This document shows, in pieces, positions 1 through 6,642 of a stretch of 6,963 nucleotides of DNA. The notes under the pieces were generated by a model. The model worked only from the letters and a program-made list of their open reading frames with translations. It was not told the origin of the DNA and ran no database searches. The stretch is from CAZIWJ01 sp964542855. Its GTDB lineage: Bacteria; Bacteroidota; Bacteroidia; Cytophagales; Cyclobacteriaceae. The translations under genes were made by a program, and so were the position numbers. The number at the start of each line of letters is the position of its first letter. Position 1 is the stretch's first letter. The stretch spans positions 1 to 6,963 of the forward strand of contig CAZIWJ010000199.1 in the NCBI GenBank assembly GCA_964542855.1, in the 5' to 3' direction.

Positions 1-765
1 CCCGAAAGGAGTAGAATTAATGCTTCCTGCGGCATCCTGCGACTGAATAGCGCCGATATCAAAAGTAAGCATGTGCGCATGGCGCAATACCGGTTCCATC
101 GCCCTGATATCAGCGTTTACCATTCCTAAGCGGTGAGCGTCGAAGAAAAAGCGTTTCAGAGCCTGGGTGTATTTATAATCAACCAGGAAACTCTGGTAAG
201 CAATGTGGCTGTAGTGGAGCAGGTAATTAGGCTCATGTAACAGTATTTTACGTAAATGTGAATCGGCAGGTACAACTTCCTCGGTGTTCTGGGGCATTTC
301 CATGTCAATGCGGGCATCAACACCAGCCACATTAATCAGCTCGTTCAGGTTTTCGTAAGCACGGTACTGCCCGAAATCCAGGTCGTGAGAGCCCCCGAGA
401 AATAAAGGTAAGATGTTCTGCTGCATCAGGTACTCACCTACCGCCTGGATGCGCAGCAGGGTTTCACCCCTGTCGTGTCCGCTAATCAGGTTGCCAAGAT
501 CCACAACTTCGTAAGGGAGTTTATTTTGCTTAAGCGAGTAAAAAGCTATTCGAACCGCATCGGCAGCTTTGGAAACACCAGAGTTAAGTGGACTGGTTCC
601 ACTGCATTCGGTAAGGCCAATAATGGCAACATTGGCCCCGGTTACATCGGGAAAATCCTGATAATGCAAGGCAACTGCCTGGAACATGGTATTTTCATTT
701 TTCCCCTGTTCCAGGATTTCATGAAGGGAATTGCTAAGCGGATTGAAATATAGGCGTAAATCCAT
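1..765 (-). CDS. Arginase/formimidoylglutamase-superfamily protein, 3' end outside window
   Basis: An open frame of 255 codons runs without a stop from ATG at 765-763 to the window edge, so the C-terminus is missing. The product belongs to the ureohydrolase (arginase, agmatinase, formimidoylglutamase) fold. Visible family motifs are GGSHD (residues 124-128, family form GGDHS), VDARID (149-154, family form DAHxD) and FDIGAI (235-240, family form FDxD). Aligned by motif to rat arginase, H127, D150, D154 and D236 match the Mn-A ligands. R152 and G238 replace two Mn-B ligands (H126 and D234). Bacteroidota homologues are often annotated as formimidoylglutamase (histidine degradation), but the altered metal site makes that activity doubtful. 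The protein could be a one-metal enzyme or a non-catalytic paralogue. There is no signal peptide, so it is probably cytoplasmic. No Shine-Dalgarno precedes the ATG, as is common in the phylum. The gene lies downstream of nqrF on the same strand, beyond a terminator, and is probably transcribed separately. Superfamily assignment is firm; function is uncertain. Confidence 0.85.
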   Translation of the reverse strand, partial: MDLRLYFNPLSNSLHEILEQGKNENTMFQAVALHYQDFPDVTGANVAIIGLTECSGTSPLNSGVSKAADAVRIAFYSLKQNKLPYEVVDLGNLISGHDRGETLLRIQAVGEYLMQQNILPLFLGGSHDLDFGQYRAYENLNELINVAGVDARIDMEMPQNTEEVVPADSHLRKILLHEPNYLLHYSHIAYQSFLVDYKYTQALKRFFFDAHRLGMVNADIRAMEPVLRHAHMLTFDIGAIQSQDAAGSINSTPFG

Positions 766-809
766 TGTGGTTATAGAGCGGGATTAAAAAATTTTAGCAT
801 CATTAAAGA

Positions 810-842
810 TATAATTAAGAAAGAGACAATAAATAAACAAAA
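810..842 (-). promoter_or_regulatory. Weak candidate promoter for the arginase-like gene
   Basis: On the minus strand TTTTG (842-838) is followed after 20 bases by TAATTATA (817-810). This resembles the Bacteroidota -33 TTTG / -7 TAnnTTTG pattern, but the last half of the -7 box matches poorly. A start near 803 would give a leader of about 38 bases before the ATG at 765. The region is very AT-rich, so a chance match is quite possible. Confidence 0.25.
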
Positions 843-865
843 TCTTAAAATGAATGGCATCTGCA

Positions 866-905
866 GGTCGTCGAATCCTGAAATCCCTGGAGTTCCGACC
901 CGACC
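866..905. repeat. GC-rich imperfect inverted repeat (hairpin) with a tRNA T-arm-like left side
   Basis: In an otherwise AT-rich gap, GGTCGTCG (866-873) can pair with CGA (896-898) and CGACC (901-905), leaving CC at 899-900 as a bulge. Inner pairs join AATCC (874-878) to the 889-894 segment, with one bulged base, leaving a loop of about 10 bases. The left side, with CAGG and CCTG (864-880) around a TCGAAT core, resembles a tRNA T-arm. No D arm or anticodon arm is visible upstream, so it is not an intact tRNA. It sits just beyond the nqrF terminator and about 100 bases upstream of the arginase-like gene. It could be a leader RNA structure, a second terminator-like hairpin without a U tract, or a tRNA relic. 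Confidence 0.45.
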
Positions 906-914
906 ATCCTAATC

Positions 915-944
915 AAAAAAAGCTACCCCAATTTGGAGCAGCTT
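915..944 (-). terminator. Rho-independent terminator of nqrF
   Basis: Read on the minus strand, an 11-base-pair stem (944-934 with 930-920) with two G-U wobbles closes a 3-base AAT loop and is followed directly by a run of U (919-915). It begins 26 bases after the nqrF stop codon. On the plus strand the two wobble pairs become mismatches, which supports a minus-strand terminator. It separates nqrF from the arginase-like gene. Confidence 0.85.
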
Positions 945-970
945 CTTTATAAAATAATTTTCAGTATTCA

Positions 971-2242
971 CTATCCGCCGAAGTCATCGAAGCGAACATT
1001 TTCGTCGGGCACTCCCATATCATCTAGCATCTTTAACACAGCTGCGTTCATAAGGGGAGGTCCGCAGAGGTAGAATTCCACTTCTTCCGGTTCAGGGTGA
1101 TCTTTCAGGTAATTTTCCATAAGCACCTGGTGAATGAAACCAGTGTATCCGTTCCACTTATCTTCTGGCAGTGGATCAGACAGTGCAATGTGATAAGAGA
1201 AGTTAGGAAAATCTTTTTCAATTTTACGGAAATGGTCGGAATAGAAAAGTTCACGCTTTGAACGGCCACCATACCAGTACGAGACCTTTCGATTAGTCTT
1301 TTCCGTATGGAAAAGGTGAAAGATGTGTGAACGCAACGGGGCCATACCGGCACCACCACCAATGTAAATCATTTCGCGTTCAGTAGGGTTGATGAAGAAT
1401 TCACCATAAGGGCCGGAAACCGTTACCTTGTCGCCTGGTTTACGGGAGAATACATAAGAAGAGCAAATACCGGGATTTACGTCCATCCACTTACCCGCAG
1501 CGCGGTCCCATGGCGGGGTAGCAATACGGATATTCAACATTACGATGTTCCCTTCCGCCGGGTGGTTTGCCATGGAATAAGCACGAAAGATCTGCTCATC
1601 GTTTTTCATTTTCAGGTCCCAGAGGTTAAATCGGTCCCAGTCAGTGTAAAACTTTTTCGGGTCTTCACCATGAGCAGGATCCGGAGCAATATCCATATTC
1701 TTGAAATCTACCTCAATCGGAGGTACGTCAACCTGAACATACCCTCCAGATTGGAAATCGAGTGTTTCACCTTCCGGAAGTCTTACTACAAATTCTTTAA
1801 TAAAGGTAGACACGTTATAGTTAGAAACTACTTCGCATTCCCACTTCTTGATTCCGAAAATTTCTTCCGGAATGCGAATATGCATATCACTCTTTACCTT
1901 TACCTGGCAAGCCAGACGAACATTTTCCTGTTGCTCGGCACGGCTCAGATGACCCACCTCAGTGGGCAGAACGTCACCAGCACCATCGTCTACTGCACAT
2001 TTACACATGGCACAGGTTCCTCCACCACCACAAGCTGAAGGTAAGAATATCTTTTGCGCCGAAAGTGTAGAAAGTAACGTAGATCCGGCCGAGGCTACAA
2101 TGGGATCGTTCTCGTCACCGTTCACATAAATTTTTACATCACCCTGTTGTACTAATTTTGACTGCGCAAACAGCAGAACTAATACAAGCAACAGGATAAT
2201 GAGCGTAAATGCTACGATGGAAGTTATTACAACAGAGGTCAT
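971..2242 (-). CDS. nqrF: Na+-translocating NADH:quinone reductase subunit F (NqrF)
   Basis: NqrF is the NADH-oxidising subunit of the six-subunit membrane Na+ pump. It takes a hydride from NADH onto FAD and passes electrons through a 2Fe-2S centre towards quinone. The 423-residue product is slightly longer than the usual ~407. Residues 4-26 form one N-terminal membrane helix. A ferredoxin domain follows, with cluster cysteines C71, C77, C80 and C112 in the expected spacing. The FAD-binding motif RAYSMA is at 220-225. The NADH-binding GGGAGMAPLRSH is at 295-306, CGPP at 393-396, and the protein ends in the typical DDFGG. All expected cofactor residues are present. The ATG at 2242 is preceded by AGGA about 6 bases upstream. 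Its own promoter and terminator suggest a monocistronic gene. In many bacteria nqrF closes an nqrABCDEF operon, but here its upstream neighbour is an unrelated PLP-enzyme gene. Confidence 0.97.
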   Translation of the reverse strand: MTSVVITSIVAFTLIILLLVLVLLFAQSKLVQQGDVKIYVNGDENDPIVASAGSTLLSTLSAQKIFLPSACGGGGTCAMCKCAVDDGAGDVLPTEVGHLSRAEQQENVRLACQVKVKSDMHIRIPEEIFGIKKWECEVVSNYNVSTFIKEFVVRLPEGETLDFQSGGYVQVDVPPIEVDFKNMDIAPDPAHGEDPKKFYTDWDRFNLWDLKMKNDEQIFRAYSMANHPAEGNIVMLNIRIATPPWDRAAGKWMDVNPGICSSYVFSRKPGDKVTVSGPYGEFFINPTEREMIYIGGGAGMAPLRSHIFHLFHTEKTNRKVSYWYGGRSKRELFYSDHFRKIEKDFPNFSYHIALSDPLPEDKWNGYTGFIHQVLMENYLKDHPEPEEVEFYLCGPPLMNAAVLKMLDDMGVPDENVRFDDFGG

Positions 2243-2297
2243 ATGATCCTATATATTTTAGATTAAGTTGAGTGGTCTATCTCTTATCTCAGTGCTA

Positions 2298-2328
2298 CAA
2301 ATCTATACACAGAATGGTAGTTGTGCAA
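2298..2328 (-). promoter_or_regulatory. Bacteroidota-type promoter of nqrF
   Basis: On the minus strand TTG (2328-2326) is followed after 20 bases by TAGATTTG (2305-2298), a perfect match to the phylum's -7 consensus TAnnTTTG. Transcription would start near 2291, giving a leader of about 50 bases before the nqrF ATG. The match is by pattern only, but both boxes and the spacing agree. Confidence 0.65.
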
Positions 2329-2348
2329 TACCTTGAGACACTTACAAA

Positions 2349-2365
2349 CAATTACCGAACAATTG
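2349..2365. promoter_or_regulatory. Small inverted repeat between the PLP-enzyme gene and nqrF
   Basis: CAATT (2349-2353) and AATTG (2361-2365) form a 5-base dyad with a 7-base spacer, about 20 bases upstream of the nqrF -33 box. On the minus strand it is followed by TTTG rather than a long U run. It could be an operator for nqrF or a poor terminator for the upstream PLP-enzyme gene. A dyad this short often arises by chance. Confidence 0.2.
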
Positions 2366-2414
2366 CTATTCCAAAATAGTTGGCAAGCCACTAATTTCTG
2401 CAAAGAATTTTTAG

Positions 2415-3599
2415 CTAAACTTTACTTGGCTCAATAATAGCCAGGGCTTGCCGGAAGTCTTCTGTAATGTCATCCACTTCTTCTATGCCTACCGATACTC
2501 GCACCAGGTAATCGCTGATACCGGCTTCTGCCCGTTCTTGGGCCGTCATTTTAATATGGGAAGTACGGGCCGGAATGCAAACCAAGGTTTCCACCCCTCC
2601 CAGGCTTAATGCGTGGGTAACCAGCTTCAGGTTGCCCAAAAAATTCATTAATTCCGGGGCCAGCTCATCGGCCAGTTCAAAAGATAACATGCCTCCGTAC
2701 CCCTTCATTTGCTCGGTGGCCAGCTGGTAATTTTTTTCGTTCCCCTGGGCCAGCCCCGGGTAATTTACTTGCTTAATTCCAGGGAGGCTGTGCAGGTATT
2801 CTGCCAGAACCTGGGCATTAAAGTTCTGCTGTTTCACCCGAACGGCTAGTGTTTTTAGGCTACGCTCAATCAGTGCACAGGTTTGTGCATTAATGTTACC
2901 ACCTGAATTAATGCTGTACTTCAGTATCGGCTGCATAATGGCCCTGGTACTTACGGCAACGCCGAAAATTAAGTCGCTGTGCCCACCCAGGTACTTGGTG
3001 CCGCTATGAATTACAATATCAATACCCAGCGTTACCGGCTGCTGGTTTATCGGCGAGGCAAACGTATTGTCGATCATGGTATGCACCCGGTTGGCCCGGG
3101 CAAAGCGCGATACCATCCTCAAGTCGGTGATGTGCAGCAGCGGGTTACTGGGGGTTTCCAGGTAAATAAGGCGGGTTTCCGGTTTAAGGGCTTCTTGCAA
3201 CGAGGCTTCGGTAACTTCTTCAACCAGGGTGTAGGTAATCCCGAAGCGGGGTAGCTCGGTGGTTACAAAACTCATAGTTCCGCCGTATAAGTCGCGCTGC
3301 AGTATAATATGATCGCCAACCTGGAGTAAACCCAGGATGACTGATGATATGGCCGACATACCGCTGGAGAATAATAAGCCGGCTTCGGCTCCTTCCAGGG
3401 CACAAATCTTTTGTACTACTGCCTCCTGGTTAGCCGTATTGTAATAACGAGGGTACACGTTGGCCTTATCCGGATGGTAAGGAAATGCACTGGAAGCATA
3501 CACGGGCGAGTTAATTCCGTGCTCCGTTATGGTTCCGGTATGTACGCAGCGGGTTGCCTGACCGGAGGCAGGGTGCCCTGATTTATCGATCTTGCTCAT
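2415..3599 (-). CDS. PLP-dependent Cys/Met transsulfuration enzyme (cystathionine gamma-synthase/lyase type)
   Basis: A cytoplasmic fold-type I PLP enzyme of the Cys/Met metabolism family, which makes or cleaves cystathionine or related thioethers. Its 394 residues are normal for the family. The PLP-binding lysine is K202 in SGTKYLGGHSD (199-209). D177 in IDNTF should contact the pyridine nitrogen. Y49 and R51 in YPRYYN match the phosphate-binding Y-x-R of the neighbouring subunit. Y105 in LYGGT stacks on the cofactor. R367 in VRVSVGIE should bind the substrate carboxylate. G107 stands where methionine gamma-lyase has its characteristic cysteine (LYGCT), which argues against that activity. 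Synthase, gamma-lyase, beta-lyase and O-acetylhomoserine sulfhydrylase activities cannot be told apart from motifs. The ATG follows an A-rich leader with no Shine-Dalgarno. A weak -7-like TAAGTTTC lies at 3637-3630 without a good -33 box. The gene is divergent from sucA and ends 172 bases before nqrF. Confidence 0.92.
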   Translation of the reverse strand: MSKIDKSGHPASGQATRCVHTGTITEHGINSPVYASSAFPYHPDKANVYPRYYNTANQEAVVQKICALEGAEAGLLFSSGMSAISSVILGLLQVGDHIILQRDLYGGTMSFVTTELPRFGITYTLVEEVTEASLQEALKPETRLIYLETPSNPLLHITDLRMVSRFARANRVHTMIDNTFASPINQQPVTLGIDIVIHSGTKYLGGHSDLIFGVAVSTRAIMQPILKYSINSGGNINAQTCALIERSLKTLAVRVKQQNFNAQVLAEYLHSLPGIKQVNYPGLAQGNEKNYQLATEQMKGYGGMLSFELADELAPELMNFLGNLKLVTHALSLGGVETLVCIPARTSHIKMTAQERAEAGISDYLVRVSVGIEEVDDITEDFRQALAIIEPSKV

Positions 3600-3768
3600 T
3601 TTTTATTTTGGTTCTTTTTTCTGTAAACCGAAACTTACATGCTGTTTCTGTTATGTTACCATGATTGATGAACGCCCTGGTTGTGCAGGTTTTTTTTAGC
3701 TTGTAAACTAGCTACTTAAAGGGCATTTTTCAAGCTGATCCGGTGTTTTTAGATTATATTATCATAAA

Positions 3769-3791
3769 TTATTGCCAACAATCAACAATAA
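3769..3791. promoter_or_regulatory. Possible operator-like dyad upstream of sucA
   Basis: TTATTG (3769-3774) and CAATAA (3786-3791) are perfect inverted half-sites separated by 11 bases. Their centre is about 70 bases upstream of the predicted sucA start, a distance used by CRP-type activators. A 6-base dyad at some spacing is expected by chance about once in a gap of this size, so this is only a candidate. Confidence 0.2.
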
Positions 3792-3813
3792 GAAGCAAAG
3801 GAACTCACAATCA

Positions 3814-3845
3814 TTTCTTTAGCCCGAACAAAACTCATAAATTTG
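3814..3845 (+). promoter_or_regulatory. Probable Bacteroidota-type promoter of sucAB
   Basis: TAAATTTG (3838-3845) matches the -7 consensus TAnnTTTG perfectly. TTTC (3814-3817), 20 bases upstream, matches TTTG in three of four positions. Transcription would start near 3852 and leave a leader of about 22 bases before the sucA ATG. The short leader holds no Shine-Dalgarno, as is common in the phylum. Confidence 0.55.
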
Positions 3846-3873
3846 CTACCGAAGCACAGTCAACTTCAAACAT

Positions 3874-6618
3874 ATGGATCAGTACTCTTACATATCTAAT
3901 GCGCATTCCAACTACATCGAAGAGCTGTACAGGGCGTACAAAGACGACCCCCAGTCAGTAGACGAAAGCTGGCAGAAGTTTTTCGAGGGTTTCGAGTTTT
4001 CATTAACTCACCGCAACGGGAGCAACGGTAACGGACAGGCAGCCCCTGCCGCACCGGAAGCTAAAGTAGGCACGGTCGATGACCGGGAACTGGCCGTTCG
4101 TAAACTGATTAGGAATTACCGCCGCCGCGGGCACCTGGAATCTAACACCAACCCTGTAAGGCAACGCAAAGACCGTAAGGCGCAACTAAATATCGAGTTT
4201 TTCGGGCTAACTGAAGCCGACCTGGACGTAGAGTTCGACGCCGGGGAAGAAATTGGTATCGGCCGTGCCACCCTGCGCCGGATCGTATCCGCACTCCGTG
4301 AAATTTACGTTGAACACATCGGCTTTGAATATACTTACATTCGCGAACGCGATATGATGGAGTTCATCAAGTACAAAGCCGAGCACGATGCGCTTTCTTA
4401 TGTAACCCCGGTTGAAGACAAAAAACGAATCCTGTCCAAGCTGAATGAAGCGGTTGTTTTCGAGAACTTCCTGCATACTAAGTACATCGGCCAGAAGCGC
4501 TTTTCGCTCGAGGGCAGTGAAAACACCATCCCGGCTCTGGATGCCACGATTAACAAAGGTGCCGAAATGGGAGTAGAAGAAATCATTATCGGTATGGCCC
4601 ACCGGGGGCGCCTCAATGTGCTGGCCAACATTATGGGCAAAACCTACGAGCAGATTTTCAACGAGTTTGAAAATAAATACGAACCCAACCTGGCTCATGG
4701 CGACGGTGACGTAAAATATCACCTCGGGTATTCCAGCCAGATCAAAACGCCTTCTGGTAAAACGGTCGACGTAAAACTTTCGCCTAATCCATCGCACCTG
4801 GAAGCAGTTAACCCGGTAGTGGAAGGCTTTGCCCGTGCCAAGTACGATTCTATATATAACAAAGACCTGGATAAGGTGATGCCGATACTCATCCACGGTG
4901 ATGCCGCCCTGGCCGGACAGGGCATTGTGTACGAAGTGGCCCAGATGTCTAAACTGGAAGGGTATAATACCGGTGGAACGATCCACTTTATTATTAATAA
5001 CCAGATTGGTTTTACCACTGACTTCGAGGATGCCCGCTCCAGCATTTATTCGTCCGACGTAGCCAAAGTCATCGACTCGCCCGTAATGCACGTGAATGGC
5101 GATTACCCGGAAGCGGTTATTTTCTGTATGAAAACCGCCGTGGAATTCCGTCAGAAGTTTCATCGCGACGTGTTTATCGACATGGTGAGCTACCGTAAAC
5201 ACGGCCATAACGAAAGCGATGAACCCAAGTTCACCCAGCCTTCGTTGTACCAGAAAATATCGAAGCACCCCAACCCAAGAGATATTTACACCAACTTGCT
5301 CATCGAGCGGAATGAAGTCGATGCCAAACTGGCCAAGTCGATGGACAAGGAATTCCGTAGCTTGCTGCAGGACCGCCTGAATATGGTGAAGCAGGAGCCA
5401 CTGCCTTACTACTACCAGCCGCTGGAAAAAGAGTGGAAGGAGTTAAGGCACTCTACCCCGAAAGATTTTAACCAGTCGCCCGAAACTGGGATCAGCGAGG
5501 AAATGGTGAACCGGATTGGTGAGGCCCTGGTGAAACTGCCGGAAGGGTTTAAGCCCATTAAGCAAATCGAAAAACAGTTGAAGCAACGCCAGCAAATGTT
5601 CTTTGAAACCAAGGAACTGAACTGGGCCGGCGGAGAATTGCTGGCCTACGGTAGCCTGATGTTGGAAAATAAACTAGTGCGTCTGTCAGGGCAGGATACC
5701 CGTCGGGGAACGTTCTCCCACCGCCACAGTGTGCTGTACGATGCGGAAACCGGCTCGCCCTACACCAGTTTGAACTACATCCAGGACGAACAGGAGAAAA
5801 TGTACGTATACAATTCCCTGCTTTCTGAATTCGGGGTGCTCGGGTTTGAATACGGCTATTCCATGGCCAACCCGAACGCGTTAACTGTTTGGGAAGCCCA
5901 GTTTGGCGACTTCAGCAACGGCGCCCAGGTAATAATCGACCAGTTTATTGCCAGTGCCGAATCTAAGTGGCGACGCATGAGTGGGCTGGTGATGCTGCTC
6001 CCTCATGGCTACGAGGGGCAGGGGCCAGAACATTCCAGCGCCCGGTTAGAGCGGTTTCTGCAACTTTGCGGCGATTACAACATGATCGTAGCCAATATTA
6101 CCGAACCGGCTAATTTTTTCCACGCCCTGCGCCGGCAGCTGGCCTGGCCTTTTCGTAAGCCGCTGATTGTCGTGTCGCCTAAATCATTGTTGAGACATCC
6201 AAAAGTAGTTTCTCCCGTTAAAGACTTCCTGAAAGGAGGCTTCCGCGAAGTGATTGGCGATAGTTTTGCCAGCCCAATGAAAAACGTGAAAAGGGTGCTG
6301 CTTTGCAGCGGAAAAATTTATCTCGACCTGCTGGAAAGGCAAGAAGCCCAAAAGCGAAAAGATGTGGCAATTATCCGGGTAGAACAGTTGCATCCGCTAC
6401 CGACTAACCAGATCGATAAACTGCTGGTCAAGTATAAAGGGGCAGAAATTATCTGGGTACAGGAAGAACCGGAAAACATGGGCGCTTGGTCGTTTATCCT
6501 GCGCTATTACCAATCATGGAAATTAATCTCTCGCGATGCCAGTGCTTCACCAGCTGTAGGATACAGTAAAACGCACAATAAAGAGCAGGAGGATATAGTA
6601 GATAAAGCATTTCAATAA
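3874..6618 (+). CDS. sucA: 2-oxoglutarate dehydrogenase E1 component
   Basis: The thiamine-diphosphate E1 subunit decarboxylates 2-oxoglutarate and transfers the succinyl group to the E2 lipoyl arm, in the cytoplasmic TCA-cycle complex. At 914 residues it is close to the E. coli length of about 933. The N-terminal 1-42 resembles the E2-binding segment of E1o proteins and is followed by a Gly/Asn/Ala/Pro-rich linker (48-64). Family motifs in order are GMAHRGRLNVLAN (240-252), SPNPSHLEAVNPVVEG (303-318), GDAALAGQG (342-350) with NNQIGF (375-380) for ThDP/Mg binding, SGQDTRRGTFSHRH (605-618), HGYEGQGPEHSSARLER (711-727) and QEEPENMGAW (863-872). No key motif is missing or broken. The ATG at 3874 opens a conserved N-terminus (MDQYSYISNAHSNYI), which fixes the start. 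sucB begins 24 bases after the stop codon, so the two are probably cotranscribed. A promoter match lies just upstream. Confidence 0.98.
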   Translation: MDQYSYISNAHSNYIEELYRAYKDDPQSVDESWQKFFEGFEFSLTHRNGSNGNGQAAPAAPEAKVGTVDDRELAVRKLIRNYRRRGHLESNTNPVRQRKDRKAQLNIEFFGLTEADLDVEFDAGEEIGIGRATLRRIVSALREIYVEHIGFEYTYIRERDMMEFIKYKAEHDALSYVTPVEDKKRILSKLNEAVVFENFLHTKYIGQKRFSLEGSENTIPALDATINKGAEMGVEEIIIGMAHRGRLNVLANIMGKTYEQIFNEFENKYEPNLAHGDGDVKYHLGYSSQIKTPSGKTVDVKLSPNPSHLEAVNPVVEGFARAKYDSIYNKDLDKVMPILIHGDAALAGQGIVYEVAQMSKLEGYNTGGTIHFIINNQIGFTTDFEDARSSIYSSDVAKVIDSPVMHVNGDYPEAVIFCMKTAVEFRQKFHRDVFIDMVSYRKHGHNESDEPKFTQPSLYQKISKHPNPRDIYTNLLIERNEVDAKLAKSMDKEFRSLLQDRLNMVKQEPLPYYYQPLEKEWKELRHSTPKDFNQSPETGISEEMVNRIGEALVKLPEGFKPIKQIEKQLKQRQQMFFETKELNWAGGELLAYGSLMLENKLVRLSGQDTRRGTFSHRHSVLYDAETGSPYTSLNYIQDEQEKMYVYNSLLSEFGVLGFEYGYSMANPNALTVWEAQFGDFSNGAQVIIDQFIASAESKWRRMSGLVMLLPHGYEGQGPEHSSARLERFLQLCGDYNMIVANITEPANFFHALRRQLAWPFRKPLIVVSPKSLLRHPKVVSPVKDFLKGGFREVIGDSFASPMKNVKRVLLCSGKIYLDLLERQEAQKRKDVAIIRVEQLHPLPTNQIDKLLVKYKGAEIIWVQEEPENMGAWSFILRYYQSWKLISRDASASPAVGYSKTHNKEQEDIVDKAFQ

Positions 6619-6642
6619 CAACCAAAATACTGAACCTTAAAC

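Noticed and set aside
475..753. Open frame of 92 codons on the plus strand
   Set aside because: It is antisense to the N-terminal half of the arginase-like gene, whose conserved motifs fix the real coding strand. The translation resembles nothing I know.
863..905. An intact tRNA gene
   Set aside because: Only a T-arm-like stretch is present. No acceptor, D or anticodon stems can be built from the AT-rich bases upstream or on the opposite strand.
3676..3697. CCTG/CAGG hairpin followed by eight T on the plus strand, terminator-like
   Set aside because: The stem has only four base pairs and no plus-strand gene ends upstream of it. The T run alone is not enough for a terminator call.
3743..3961. 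Open frame of 72 codons on the plus strand overlapping the sucA start
   Set aside because: It is in a different frame from sucA and covers the probable promoter and the conserved sucA N-terminus. There is no domain or start signal.
4207..5268. Open frame of 353 codons on the minus strand, entirely inside sucA
   Set aside because: It is antisense to a well-conserved sucA region containing essential motifs, and its translation shows no recognisable domain. Long antisense frames commonly arise from the codon bias of a real gene. I see no promoter or start context for it.
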